Positions 19,272 to 26,583 of a stretch of DNA of 64,000 nt are shown here, piece after piece. Made by a program: the position numbers and the translations under genes. This DNA is from Desulfosudis oleivorans. Lineage in GTDB: Bacteria; Desulfobacterota; Desulfobacteria; Desulfobacterales; SURF-7. Numbering within the stretch: the first letter of the stretch is position 1; every line of letters starts with the position of its first letter. The notes under the pieces were generated by a model. The model was not told the DNA's origin, searched no databases, and was given only the letters and a program-made list of their open reading frames with translations. Location of the stretch: assembly GCA_020723305.1 (NCBI GenBank), contig DYJC01000003.1, forward strand, positions 584-64,583. The letters are read 5' to 3'.

Positions 19272-19506
19272 AATTCCCCCCTTGAGGGGGGACAAAGGGG
19301 GGTGTAAACACTAGAGCTAATTTCAAAACGATGAAAAACCGTCACACCGGCGAAGGCCGGTGTCCAGAAAAAGATTGAAAAATACTGGATTCCGGCTTTC
19401 ACCGGAATGACAACAAGACACTTTTGAAACTGGCTTACTATATTTTTCAAAAAAGTTTCTATTATAAACAGCTAAACACTCCCCAACGCCCCCCTCAAGG
19501 GGGGAA
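19272..19506. repeat. Repeat family A, copy 4, interrupted by a family B element
   Basis: Left end CAATTCCCCCCTTGAGGGGG then GACAAAGGGGGGTGT; right end ACACTCCCCAACGCCCCCCT then CAAGGGGGGAAT. It is twice as long as other copies because a 120-bp family B element lies in the centre. Without that insert the remaining centre aligns by eye with copy 2 (CTATATTTTTCAAAAAAGTT against GGACTCTTTTTCAAAAATTT). Confidence 0.85.
19315..19437. mobile_element. MITE-like family B element nested in a family A repeat
   Basis: About 123 bp with inverted ends GAGCTAATTTCAAAACG and CTTTTGAAACTGGCTTA, two internal hairpins (CACACCGGCGAAGGCCGGTG and ATTCCGGCTTTCACCGGAAT) and no coding capacity. It is homologous over its full length to the copy near 31.2 kb in the opposite orientation. 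Non-autonomous mobility is inferred from the nested position and the inverted ends. Confidence 0.7.
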
Positions 19507-19593
19507 TAAAAAGGAAAAATTTCCAAACACGATTATTCTGCTAGCCCTTTAACCCGGCTGACAGGTCAACTTATACTGCTATGGAGAAATAAA

Positions 19594-21243
19594 ATGAAGC
19601 TTCTAATCATCGGAGGCGTCGCAGGCGGCGCAACAGCTGCGGCAAGGGCGCGAAGGTTGAACGAGAATGCGGAGATCATTGTTTTTGAAAGAGGGGAGTT
19701 CATCTCTTTTGCCAATTGCGGGCTTCCCTACTATATCGGGACATCCATCAAAAAGCGTGACGATCTGCTGATCACGACACCGGAAGATTTCCGGAATCGT
19801 TACCGGATCGATGTGCGAACCTTCAGTGAAGTTGTTGCCATTGACCGGAAGCAGAAGAATGTGGAAGTCAGGAATCTACTGGATCAGACCGTTTATAAGG
19901 AGACCTATGACAAGATCCTGCTTTCTCCGGGTGCTGCCCCCATAAGACCCCCCATAGAAGGGGTGAATCTCGATAAGATTTTCAGTCTTCGGAACATTCC
20001 GGACATGGATACTATCAAGACGTTTGTGGATCAGGAAAAACCTTCAACTGCCGTGGTTGTCGGAGGCGGTTTTATCGGCCTTGAGATGGCGGAGAATCTG
20101 ATACACCGAGGAGTAAAAACAACCATTGTTGAAATGCTGAACCAGGTCATGGCGCCGCTGGATGAGGAGATGGCAGCAATTGTTCACGGTTTTTTAAGAG
20201 AGGGTGGTGTTAAACTGTCCCTGGGAAATGCGGTAACCTCCTTCAAACAGAGCGGAAAACAGATCCAGGTATCGACCCAAAATGGAACCGATCTGATGGC
20301 CGATCTGGTGATCCTTTCCATCGGTGTTCGACCGGAAAATCTCCTTGCCGGACAGGCGGGCTTGAAAGTGGGAGAATACGGGGGAATTGTTGTGGATGAA
20401 ACCATGTGCACCAGTGACCCGGATATTTATGCAGTCGGGGATGCGGTTGAGACCCGTGATTTTCTAACCCAGATGCCTGCCATCACACCCCTTGCCGGTA
20501 CTGCAAACAAGCAGGCCCGGATTGCCGCAGACAACATCATGGGCCGTAAAACAACCTATCCCGGTTCACTGGGGACGGCGGTTGTGAAGATATTTGACAA
20601 GACCGTTGCGTCAACCGGCCAGAGTGAAAAGAAATTACAGAAACAGAATATCCCATACAGGAAGAGTTATACCTTTTCCGGTTCGCATGCCTCCTATTAT
20701 CCCGGAGCGGAAACCATGGCCATCAAGCTTCTGTTTTCTCCGGGAACCGGAAAAATACTGGGTGCGCAGGTGGTTGGCGGAAAAGGTGTGGATAAGCGGA
20801 TTGATGTTCTGGCTACGGCGATTCATGCGGATATGACGGTCTTTCATCTCGAAACTTTGGAACTGGCCTATGCGCCGCCCTATTCATCGGCAAAAGACCC
20901 GGTCAATATGGCTGGTTTCGTGGCTTCCAATATCGTGAAGAAAGATGTGGAAGTGATTCACTGGCATGAGTTGAACGACTTGGATCCAAATGAGAATATC
21001 CTGATTGACCTTCGTACAAAAAAAGAGATTATCCGTGAAGGAACAATCGGGAGCGCGCTTCATATTCCGGTGGACGAGCTGCGCAACCGCCTGGATGAAC
21101 TGGATCGGAATAAAACCTATATCCTGTTTTGCGCCATCGGGCTCAGGGGATATGTGGCATACCGGATATTGAACCAGAATGGATTCAGGGCAAAAAATCT
21201 GAGCGGAGGCTATTCCCTGTTTTCCTATGCCGACATGCTGTGA
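19594..21243 (+). CDS. CoA-disulfide / persulfide reductase with C-terminal rhodanese domain
   Basis: A 549-residue FAD enzyme of the pyridine nucleotide-disulfide family. GGVAGGATAAARARR binds FAD; the single active cysteine is Cys42 in SFANCGLPYY; GGGFIGLEMAENL binds NAD(P)H; DIYAVGDAVE closes the FAD site. From about residue 460 comes a rhodanese domain whose catalytic cysteine is in LFCAIGLRGY. This architecture matches CoA-disulfide reductase-rhodanese fusions that reduce CoA-persulfide or polysulfide with NADH. Location is cytoplasmic. It may defend against or use elemental sulfur. Confidence 0.92.
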   Translation: MKLLIIGGVAGGATAAARARRLNENAEIIVFERGEFISFANCGLPYYIGTSIKKRDDLLITTPEDFRNRYRIDVRTFSEVVAIDRKQKNVEVRNLLDQTVYKETYDKILLSPGAAPIRPPIEGVNLDKIFSLRNIPDMDTIKTFVDQEKPSTAVVVGGGFIGLEMAENLIHRGVKTTIVEMLNQVMAPLDEEMAAIVHGFLREGGVKLSLGNAVTSFKQSGKQIQVSTQNGTDLMADLVILSIGVRPENLLAGQAGLKVGEYGGIVVDETMCTSDPDIYAVGDAVETRDFLTQMPAITPLAGTANKQARIAADNIMGRKTTYPGSLGTAVVKIFDKTVASTGQSEKKLQKQNIPYRKSYTFSGSHASYYPGAETMAIKLLFSPGTGKILGAQVVGGKGVDKRIDVLATAIHADMTVFHLETLELAYAPPYSSAKDPVNMAGFVASNIVKKDVEVIHWHELNDLDPNENILIDLRTKKEIIREGTIGSALHIPVDELRNRLDELDRNKTYILFCAIGLRGYVAYRILNQNGFRAKNLSGGYSLFSYADML

Positions 21244-21300
21244 TTTCTATCCGGCGGGATAACGCAGGCAATATGGAACCTTTATCGGAAAGGGTAATGT

Positions 21301-21642
21301 ATGCTACCCGGACAGATTCTTGAAAAATGTGAATCCCTTGAAATCAAGCGGAAAAAGAAAATTCAACCCGATTATGTGGAGCTGGTGTTTTACACGAAAG
21401 ACACGGCAGCGTGGATGAAGCTGTTATCCGGAATTTTCGGCAAGGCAGTAAAGCCCACATGGCAGAAACCCAACGATCATGATTGCAGTCTGACAAAACA
21501 ATTCGGGGGAATCCGCGTTGAACAAACTCTTTTCATGAAGGACTTTCAGGAGTATATTGTCCTAGCCATGGTCTGGCCATGGAAAGACAAAACCCTATCA
21601 TCGCTCAAGCTTCCGATGATCCGGGCGGCACAGAAGGAATAG
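21301..21642 (+). CDS. Protein of unknown function
   Basis: A 113-residue soluble protein with no recognised domain. It is rich in lysine, has two cysteines (residues about 11 and 63) and tryptophans in AWMKLLSGIFGKAVKPTW and MVWPWKDK. AAAGGG lies 6 bp before the ATG. It is followed after 2 bp by the small membrane protein at 21645 and preceded by the rhodanese-fusion reductase, so the three may be one transcript. Confidence 0.65.
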   Translation: MLPGQILEKCESLEIKRKKKIQPDYVELVFYTKDTAAWMKLLSGIFGKAVKPTWQKPNDHDCSLTKQFGGIRVEQTLFMKDFQEYIVLAMVWPWKDKTLSSLKLPMIRAAQKE

Positions 21643-21644
21643 AT

Positions 21645-21977
21645 ATGAGAGACGAAAAAACCGAAAACAATGCACTGGCCATCAATGAAGTTCAGCTTAT
21701 TTTAGCTGAAAAGCGCACATCTTTAGCCGTGATGCGGACAGGTATCGCTGTATTGGCCCTGCCGCTGTCGGTCATGAGTGTTCTTATTGCAACCTCAAAA
21801 TATTATGAGGCCATTCAGGTGTTGCATTTTCTGATTCCGCTGGGAATGCTCAATTTTGGTTTGATTGTCCTTGGCCTTTACCTGATTATTCGTTCGATCA
21901 TCCGGATGCGGCACCATGACGAGCTTATTCATGAAATCAAGCTGAATCACAGTGTGATCGGGAAATATATTGATTGA
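21645..21977 (+). CDS. Small membrane protein, DUF202 (YidH)-like
   Basis: A 110-residue protein with two hydrophobic helices (about residues 36-58 and 68-90). The segment LAEKRTSLAVMRTGIAVLAL matches the pattern LAxxRTxLAxxRTGxA of DUF202 membrane proteins. Function of that family is unknown. ATG 21645 directly follows the stop of the preceding gene. A longer frame starting at 21579 would overlap that gene and is not favoured. Confidence 0.7.
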   Translation: MRDEKTENNALAINEVQLILAEKRTSLAVMRTGIAVLALPLSVMSVLIATSKYYEAIQVLHFLIPLGMLNFGLIVLGLYLIIRSIIRMRHHDELIHEIKLNHSVIGKYID

Positions 21978-22023
21978 ATGCAGGGAAATATAATTAGGTC
22001 TATTTGCTGTTATAAAAATTTGC

Positions 22024-22056
22024 TTGACATTTATATTTTCGTATGAATATACGAAA
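22024..22056 (+). promoter_or_regulatory. Promoter with palindromic operator upstream of the GEMM riboswitch
   Basis: TTGACA (22024-22029), 16 bp, then AATATA (22046-22051). The -10 box lies inside the inverted repeat TTTCGTAT-GAAT-ATACGAAA (22037-22056), an arrangement expected for a repressor that blocks RNA polymerase. The leader would begin about 22058, 30 nt before the riboswitch. No matching regulator gene is adjacent. Confidence 0.6.
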
Positions 22057-22097
22057 TTAACAGATACAAAACTGCTTGATTAGCTGATACAATGAAT

Positions 22098-22208
22098 CAT
22101 AGATAAAGCCAAACCTGTTGTGAAGCAGGGACGGAAAACCACGGATCTATAACGCTCGATTTGATTTCAGCATATTTTACTCTCCATTGATCAGATAGCC
22201 GGGTTGCC
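22098..22208 (+). ncRNA. GEMM-I riboswitch aptamer (cyclic dinucleotide sensor)
   Basis: The core reads GCCAAACCTGTT-GTGA-AGCAGGGACGG-AAAACC and, after a variable arm, AGATAGCCGGGTTGCC. The first stem CCTGTT/AGCAGG is closed by a GNRA tetraloop (GUGA), and ATCT/AGAT starts the second stem, as in the GEMM-I consensus. In a hand alignment the base equivalent to G20 of the Vibrio Vc2 aptamer is G, favouring c-di-GMP over 3',3'-cGAMP, although GACGGAAAACC differs from the usual GACGCAAAGCC. The aptamer 3' strand is shared with a terminator, so ligand binding should prevent termination (an ON switch). Confidence 0.85.
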
Positions 22209-22233
22209 TGATGAGGTAGCTCGGCTTTATTTG
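22197..22233 (+). terminator. Riboswitch expression platform: intrinsic terminator
   Basis: AGCCGGGTTGCC (22197-22208) pairs with GGTAGCTCGGCT (22215-22226) around a TGATGA loop and is followed by TTATTTGTT. The left strand is the 3' end of the aptamer, so aptamer and terminator exclude each other. Confidence 0.8.
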
Positions 22234-22608
22234 TTGCTACCTTATGACAGTCTCGTAAAAAGTCAAAAATTTTATATTTTTCATACCGGCGAAAGTCATA
22301 CATGTGGTGAAAATCGACGCTATTCCGTTATTTCAATTAGTCATGGACTCCTGTTTTCGCCTAAGTGACGAAATTTGAATTTTCTATCGTTTCTTTAAAC
22401 TGGTCAAACTGGAAGATGATGCATTACCACCATATCGATCCTTCTATCCGGTCTCCTTAGCAGAGGTAGATGCTGTAGGGGCAATGGGTGTTATTGCGCC
22501 AGTATCCAGCTCCAATTCGCTGTTTTTTTTAGGATTGTTTGTTATGCAGGGGGTGAAGGGAAAAGATAACAACATAATTTTATAGGTATTAAAATGGGGG
22601 AAAAGACA

Positions 22609-23286
22609 ATGAAGAAAATTATTCTGTTACTGTTTGTTTTTTGCTTTTCATTTTCCGGCATTGCAGTCGCTGCGCTCTATGAAGGCTCCTGGAATACGAA
22701 TCAGCCTGGAGCCATGCCGGGTGGTGATACATTGAGAAATGGGGAATATCATCAGGATTGGCATGGGAGTTGGCCAATCGGTATCGGCACCGAAGTTGAA
22801 TGGACAAGTATAGGTGACAGCGGCACCCAATGGACCGTGCAGGGTACAAGAACTTCTGCAATTGTCGGAAGCGGATGGAGTGGCTGGGAAGGTGGATTTT
22901 TTTATGGGTACGAGCCAATAGCAGCCACCTATGTTGGTGATGGCCAACTCCTGTTTGATGGAGATTTATATACAGGCAGCGGATGGACACAAAACTTTAC
23001 CTATACAAACAGATACCGACGGGACTTTGTCAATAGTGAATGGGATTATATTGGTACTCTCAACATGACAGCGGTTGGATATGGAGGGTTTGATGGTCAA
23101 CCGTTCGATATAAATTTTTCATTAACATTTCAACAGGATAGCTATAATTTAACGGAATTGTGGGATGAAGGACATTCGAGCTATATGGAGATCGAAATCA
23201 GCCAGGTTCCAGTTCCAGCAGCTTTCTGGCTCCTTTCTTCTGGTATAATCGGGTTTCTCGTGATCAGGAGAAAAACAGTCGAATAA
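22609..23286 (+). CDS. Secreted VPLPA-CTERM (exosortase-sorted) protein
   Basis: A 225-residue exported protein. An N-terminal signal peptide (MKKIILLLFVFCFSFSGIAV) is followed by a glycine-, tryptophan- and tyrosine-rich beta-type domain. The end VPVPAAFWLLSSGIIGFLVI plus RRK is a VPLPA/PEP-CTERM tripartite sorting signal: motif, membrane helix, basic tail. Such proteins are cut and surface-anchored by an exosortase, which is not in the window. ATG 22609, 8 bp after a GGGGG tract, gives a normal signal peptide. It is the first gene after the GEMM riboswitch, so exposure at the surface is probably set by cyclic dinucleotide level. Confidence 0.85.
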   Translation: MKKIILLLFVFCFSFSGIAVAALYEGSWNTNQPGAMPGGDTLRNGEYHQDWHGSWPIGIGTEVEWTSIGDSGTQWTVQGTRTSAIVGSGWSGWEGGFFYGYEPIAATYVGDGQLLFDGDLYTGSGWTQNFTYTNRYRRDFVNSEWDYIGTLNMTAVGYGGFDGQPFDINFSLTFQQDSYNLTELWDEGHSSYMEIEISQVPVPAAFWLLSSGIIGFLVIRRKTVE

Positions 23287-23312
23287 CCAGTAAACAACGG
23301 GCAAATCCAAAG

Positions 23313-23348
23313 AAAAGGCAAGGCTTATTCAGGCTTTGCCTTTTTTTT
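23313..23348 (+). terminator. Rho-independent terminator
   Basis: AAAAGGCAAGGC pairs with GGCTTTGCCTTTT around a short loop, followed by a T8 run, 27 bp after the VPLPA-CTERM gene stop. Confidence 0.9.
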
Positions 23349-23459
23349 GGGGAATTGGGCTTTGCTGAAAATAACCATATTCGCCTTGCAGATGGTAACC
23401 GGTTGCATGGGTTGAAAGAATAAGGCCTTTTGTGGATCTGGAAACAAGGGGTTGCGCTA

Positions 23460-23506
23460 TATTTTTATGCAGATTGAAAGTTTAACTTTCAATCTGCATA
23501 AAAATA
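23460..23506. repeat. Perfect 47-bp palindrome
   Basis: Two 23-bp arms, TATTTTTATGCAGATTGAAA-GTT and its exact reverse complement, meet at a single central T (23483). It lies 112 bp after the preceding terminator and 166 bp before the DUF2156 gene. It may be a bidirectional terminator, a protein-binding site or the joined ends of a lost element. Confidence 0.9.
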
Positions 23507-23671
23507 AATTAATGATTGAGCGATGCAATTGAGAATTATTGAACTTATCTTTTTCGAACTAATCCAAAGAGATTCGTTGGCCATTGGGATCAGACCTGTC
23601 AAAGCAGCAAGGCAGTCTTCTTCTCCAAGGTTTTTTCGAATTACAAACGATTTCCTAAAACCGGAGACATC

Positions 23672-24550
23672 ATGCCCCTGCAATTCGAACCCATAACCAT
23701 AAACAGGCAGGCGGAATATCTGAAACTGTTTCAGATATGCCCCCAGAAAACATCGGATTACAGTTTTATCAATCTGTGGGGGTGGGCCAAAGAGTATGGT
23801 CTGCAGTGGGCGTGGACTGACGACTTGGTCTGGATCCGTCAGACAATTCCTGCTGTCCGTTTCTGGGCGCCGATCGGACCCTGGTTTGAGATCCGTTGGA
23901 AAGATCGATTTTCGGAATATGGGAAGCGCGGCGATGCTTTTCATCGTATTCCGGAAAAACTGATTCAGGTGTGGGAGCAAGAGATCGGTCAGTCGGTTGT
24001 TGTGGATGAAGACAGAGACCAGTGGGATTATCTTTATAATTTTCGTGAACTGTTGGAATTGAAAGGGAACCGGTTTCATAAGAAGAAAAACCTGTTGAAT
24101 CAGTTCCGGAAAAGATATGCTTATCAGTTTATCCCCTTTACCAGGGATCTGATTGACCGGGCATCAGCTATGCAGGAAAGCTGGTGCACCTGGAGGGATT
24201 GTGAATCCTCGGATTCTCTTTCTGCCGAGAACCGCGTGCTTGAAAGGATTTTGAACAACTGGGGAGAATTGTCTGGAATTCACGGCGGAGCAATCCTGGT
24301 GGATGATGCCCTGATTGCGTATACCATTGCAGAGAATATATCCGAGGACACGCTGGTGATTCATTTTGAAAAAGGAAGCCCGGAATACCAGGGTGTGTAT
24401 CAGGCGATTCACCAGATGTTTCTGGAATCTCTGGGGACGGGCATTCAATGGGTCAACCGGGAGCAGGATTTAGGGGATGAAGGATTGCGGAAAGCCAAGA
24501 TGTCCTACAATCCAGTCGATTTTTTAAAAAAATACAGGATGAACTTGTAG
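23672..24550 (+). CDS. DUF2156 protein (LPG-synthase C-terminal-like, GNAT fold)
   Basis: A 292-residue soluble protein of the DUF2156 family, related to the C-terminal acyl/aminoacyl-transferase domain of phosphatidylglycerol lysyltransferases. Two GNAT-like halves are expected; conserved features include SFINLWGWAKEYGLQW, KGNRFHKKKNLLNQFRKRY and the C-terminal INxxxDxGDEGLRKAK-type segment WVNREQDLGDEGLRKAKMSY. No membrane domain is fused, so its substrate may not be a lipid. It stands alone, with a purine-poor CGGAG as ribosome-binding site. Confidence 0.85.
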   Translation: MPLQFEPITINRQAEYLKLFQICPQKTSDYSFINLWGWAKEYGLQWAWTDDLVWIRQTIPAVRFWAPIGPWFEIRWKDRFSEYGKRGDAFHRIPEKLIQVWEQEIGQSVVVDEDRDQWDYLYNFRELLELKGNRFHKKKNLLNQFRKRYAYQFIPFTRDLIDRASAMQESWCTWRDCESSDSLSAENRVLERILNNWGELSGIHGGAILVDDALIAYTIAENISEDTLVIHFEKGSPEYQGVYQAIHQMFLESLGTGIQWVNREQDLGDEGLRKAKMSYNPVDFLKKYRMNL

Positions 24551-24644
24551 CGGGGCAGAAATTTCTTTACAAGTGAACCCATTATTTGTAAATTCTTCTG
24601 CAAATTCCAGTTTAGAATAATCTTTTGAAAAAGGATATTATACA

Positions 24645-25121
24645 ATGAGCTATGATTTTAATGCAGATGAAATATTTAAAATGGCCGAGCAGATGGAAAA
24701 AAACGGTGCTGTTTTTTATCGCAATGCGGCAAAAAATGTGCCTGAGGGAAAAAACAAGGAGATGCTGCTGAAGCTGGCTGCAATGGAAGATGCGCATGAA
24801 AAGATTTTTGCCGGGATGCGTTCAGAGCTGACCGCACAGGAGAAGGCAGCCACGGTATTCGATCCGCAGGGAGAGACCGCCCTCTATTTAAAGGCGCTGG
24901 TGGATACACGGGTTTTTTTTCAAAAGGAGATTGATACAACTTCCATGAGAGATATCCTCAAGGAAGCCCTTCTGACGGAAAAGGATTCCATCGTGTTTTA
25001 TCTGGGTATGAAAGAGATGGTTCCGGAAAAACTCGGGAAATCCCGCCTGGAGGATATCATCAAAGAGGAGATGAGCCATATCAAGATGATCGGCAGGGAA
25101 TTATCTGCTTCAAGAAGCTGA
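24645..25121 (+). CDS. Rubrerythrin-like ferritin-family protein without rubredoxin domain
   Basis: A 158-residue four-helix diiron protein. Glutamates and the E-x-x-H motifs of rubrerythrin are visible (AEQMEKNGAVFYRNAAKN, MEDAHEKIFAGM, EKDSIVFYLGM, KEEMSHIKMIG). The C-terminal rubredoxin domain of classical rubrerythrin is missing, so electrons must come from a separate carrier such as the rubredoxin at 11.6 kb. Probable role: peroxide reduction. A full-length rubrerythrin is encoded at 50.5 kb. Confidence 0.88.
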   Translation: MSYDFNADEIFKMAEQMEKNGAVFYRNAAKNVPEGKNKEMLLKLAAMEDAHEKIFAGMRSELTAQEKAATVFDPQGETALYLKALVDTRVFFQKEIDTTSMRDILKEALLTEKDSIVFYLGMKEMVPEKLGKSRLEDIIKEEMSHIKMIGRELSASRS

Positions 25122-25262
25122 AAAAACCTTATGCGTGACCTTCATTCCCCCTATAATTCAGGGGGAACGAAGGGACATATGCGCTGACTTTGCCATTAGC
25201 CACAAATCCATCTTTATCATGCCAAGCGAGAGAGAAAAAATAGGAGAACCGCAAAAAAAATC

Positions 25263-25291
25263 TTGACAATGGTTTGATATCAAACTAATAA
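25263..25291 (+). promoter_or_regulatory. marR-type promoter and palindromic operator
   Basis: TTGACA (25263-25268), 17 bp, TAATAA (25286-25291). The spacer contains the perfect palindrome GTTTGATATCAAAC (25272-25285). The same motif recurs in front of the downstream operon, so autoregulation by the MarR protein is likely. The -10 box ends only 6 bp before the ATG, suggesting a leaderless or nearly leaderless message. Confidence 0.75.
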
Positions 25292-25297
25292 GGTTTT

Positions 25298-25720
25298 ATG
25301 AATAAAGATCACATTCTTTTTATCATCGGCAGAATCAATTACAAGGTCAACCGGTTTCTCATCCGCGAGTTGAAAAAGCATCATATCAAGGGGATGGCCC
25401 CATCCCATGGAGAGATCCTTGGCGCCCTGTTGATCAGGGAGCGGCTTCAAATGAAAGAACTTGCTGAGATCATAGACAAGGATAAGTCGACGATTACCGC
25501 TCTTGTCAATAAACTGATGGCTTTAGGGTATGTTGAAAAAACCAAGGATGACGATGACAGCCGTATCAGCATCATCAGCCTGACGAAAAAGGGAAAAGCA
25601 TTGAAACCGTCATTTGTTGAGGTTTCAAAAAAAATGTGCACAAAGGCCTATGAAGGCATTTCCGAATCCGACAAAGAAAAACTTTATGCGCTGTTAATGA
25701 AACTCAATAAGAGCTTGTAA
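25298..25720 (+). CDS. MarR-family transcriptional regulator
   Basis: A 140-residue winged-helix dimer. The DNA-recognition region is MKELAEIIDKDKSTITALVN (about residues 52-71) and the wing DDDDSRISIISLTKKGK. It likely represses itself and the enoyl-CoA hydratase/Fe-S operon just downstream through the GTTTGATRTCAAAC motif found at both promoters. The inducer is unknown; an acyl-CoA or aromatic acid is a reasonable guess given the hydratase. Confidence 0.92.
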   Translation: MNKDHILFIIGRINYKVNRFLIRELKKHHIKGMAPSHGEILGALLIRERLQMKELAEIIDKDKSTITALVNKLMALGYVEKTKDDDDSRISIISLTKKGKALKPSFVEVSKKMCTKAYEGISESDKEKLYALLMKLNKSL

Positions 25721-25737
25721 ATTTTTTTGGCGAGAAA

Positions 25738-25751
25738 GTTTGATGTCAAAC
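25738..25751 (+). promoter_or_regulatory. Second MarR-type operator, upstream of the enoyl-CoA hydratase
   Basis: GTTTGATGTCAAAC differs from the palindrome at 25272-25285 by one base, and both are followed by a similar AATAAG block (CTAATAAGG and CAAATAAGT). It lies 28 bp before the hydratase start. Confidence 0.75.
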
Positions 25752-25778
25752 AAATAAGTTTTAACAGGAAGGGGGAAT

Positions 25779-26495
25779 ATGGAATATCAAACGATACGGA
25801 TTCAGGAAACAGGAGATAAAATCGGGGTGATTACACTAAACCGCCCTGAGAAACGGAATGCACTGTCCATTCAAATGCGAAATGAAATCTCCGATTGCCT
25901 GAAACATTGGGAGATCTCCGATCGTATCGGCGTGGTTATATTCACCGGGGCCGGCGGGATGTTTTCAGCTGGATTCGATTTGAAGGAATTCAGCCGGCCG
26001 GCAGCATTGCGTGAGGTTTATACATCATCTGCTGCATATCATCGAATCATCTGGAATTATCAAAAACCGACCATCGCAGCTGTAAGTGGTCCCGCACTCG
26101 GCGGCGCATTTGATCTTTCTACGCTCTGCGATATACGGATCTGCAGTCCATCGGCGATTTTTGGACATCCGGAAATTAAATTCGGTGCGCCTCCTTTGTT
26201 TACACCGCTCCGGTGGATCATCGGCAGCGGATTGGCAAGTGAATTATGCCTGACCGGGAGAAGAATCGATGCTGCCGAAGCATATCGGATCGGCCTTGTC
26301 AGCGAAGTTATTGCGGATGAGGGCGGACTCTTAGATAAAGCCATCTCCATAGGCAGAACAGTTTTGGAAGCACCGATTGAAACCTTGAAATATGTCAAAG
26401 GATATCTGGCAGGGAATCCTGGAAAAAATTTTGAAGATTCATTTTGTATTGAACACGACATACCGTTTCAGGAAATGATATCCAAAATGACATGA
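25779..26495 (+). CDS. Enoyl-CoA hydratase/isomerase family protein
   Basis: A 238-residue crotonase-fold protein acting on an acyl-CoA. LNRPEKRNALS, the oxyanion-hole segments GAGGMFSAGFDLKEF and SGPALGGAFDL, and GHPEIKFGAPP are visible. Of the two acid residues used in hydration, the second is kept (GHPEI) but the first is aspartate (GGAFDLS) where classical hydratases have glutamate, and the usual PGxGGT loop is replaced by APPLFTPLRW. It may therefore be an isomerase, hydrolase or other crotonase-fold enzyme. It is followed by the Fe-S protein gene and preceded by a MarR operator. Confidence 0.85.
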   Translation: MEYQTIRIQETGDKIGVITLNRPEKRNALSIQMRNEISDCLKHWEISDRIGVVIFTGAGGMFSAGFDLKEFSRPAALREVYTSSAAYHRIIWNYQKPTIAAVSGPALGGAFDLSTLCDIRICSPSAIFGHPEIKFGAPPLFTPLRWIIGSGLASELCLTGRRIDAAEAYRIGLVSEVIADEGGLLDKAISIGRTVLEAPIETLKYVKGYLAGNPGKNFEDSFCIEHDIPFQEMISKMT

Positions 26496-26583
26496 TTTGT
26501 CGGATAATGTACCCCGGCGCTGGGGATGGCGGAAAACCAGTCCATCCCGGTGTTTGAAGAATAATAACCCAAGGAGGTTCATC

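Larger units (their letters stand above)
19243..19593. other. Repeat-filled gap between copA and the CoA-disulfide reductase gene
   Basis: Almost all of this gap is a family A element interrupted by a family B element, described separately. The last 85 bp carry the upstream region of the next gene; no gene is seen. Confidence 0.7.
22057..22608. other. Long leader: riboswitch, terminator, then 375 bp of non-coding sequence
   Basis: Besides the riboswitch and its terminator the stretch holds a fragment of family B sequence near 22262-22330 (CATACCGGCGAAAGTCATAC) and a possible decayed coding fragment near 22395-22560 (frame reading LVKLEDDALPPYRSFYPVSL) that has no start or partner. No intact gene is seen. 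Confidence 0.55.

Noticed and set aside
22395-22560. Possible gene fragment between riboswitch and VPLPA-CTERM gene
   Set aside because: A short frame reads like protein but has no start, no ribosome-binding site and no recognisable family; at most a remnant.
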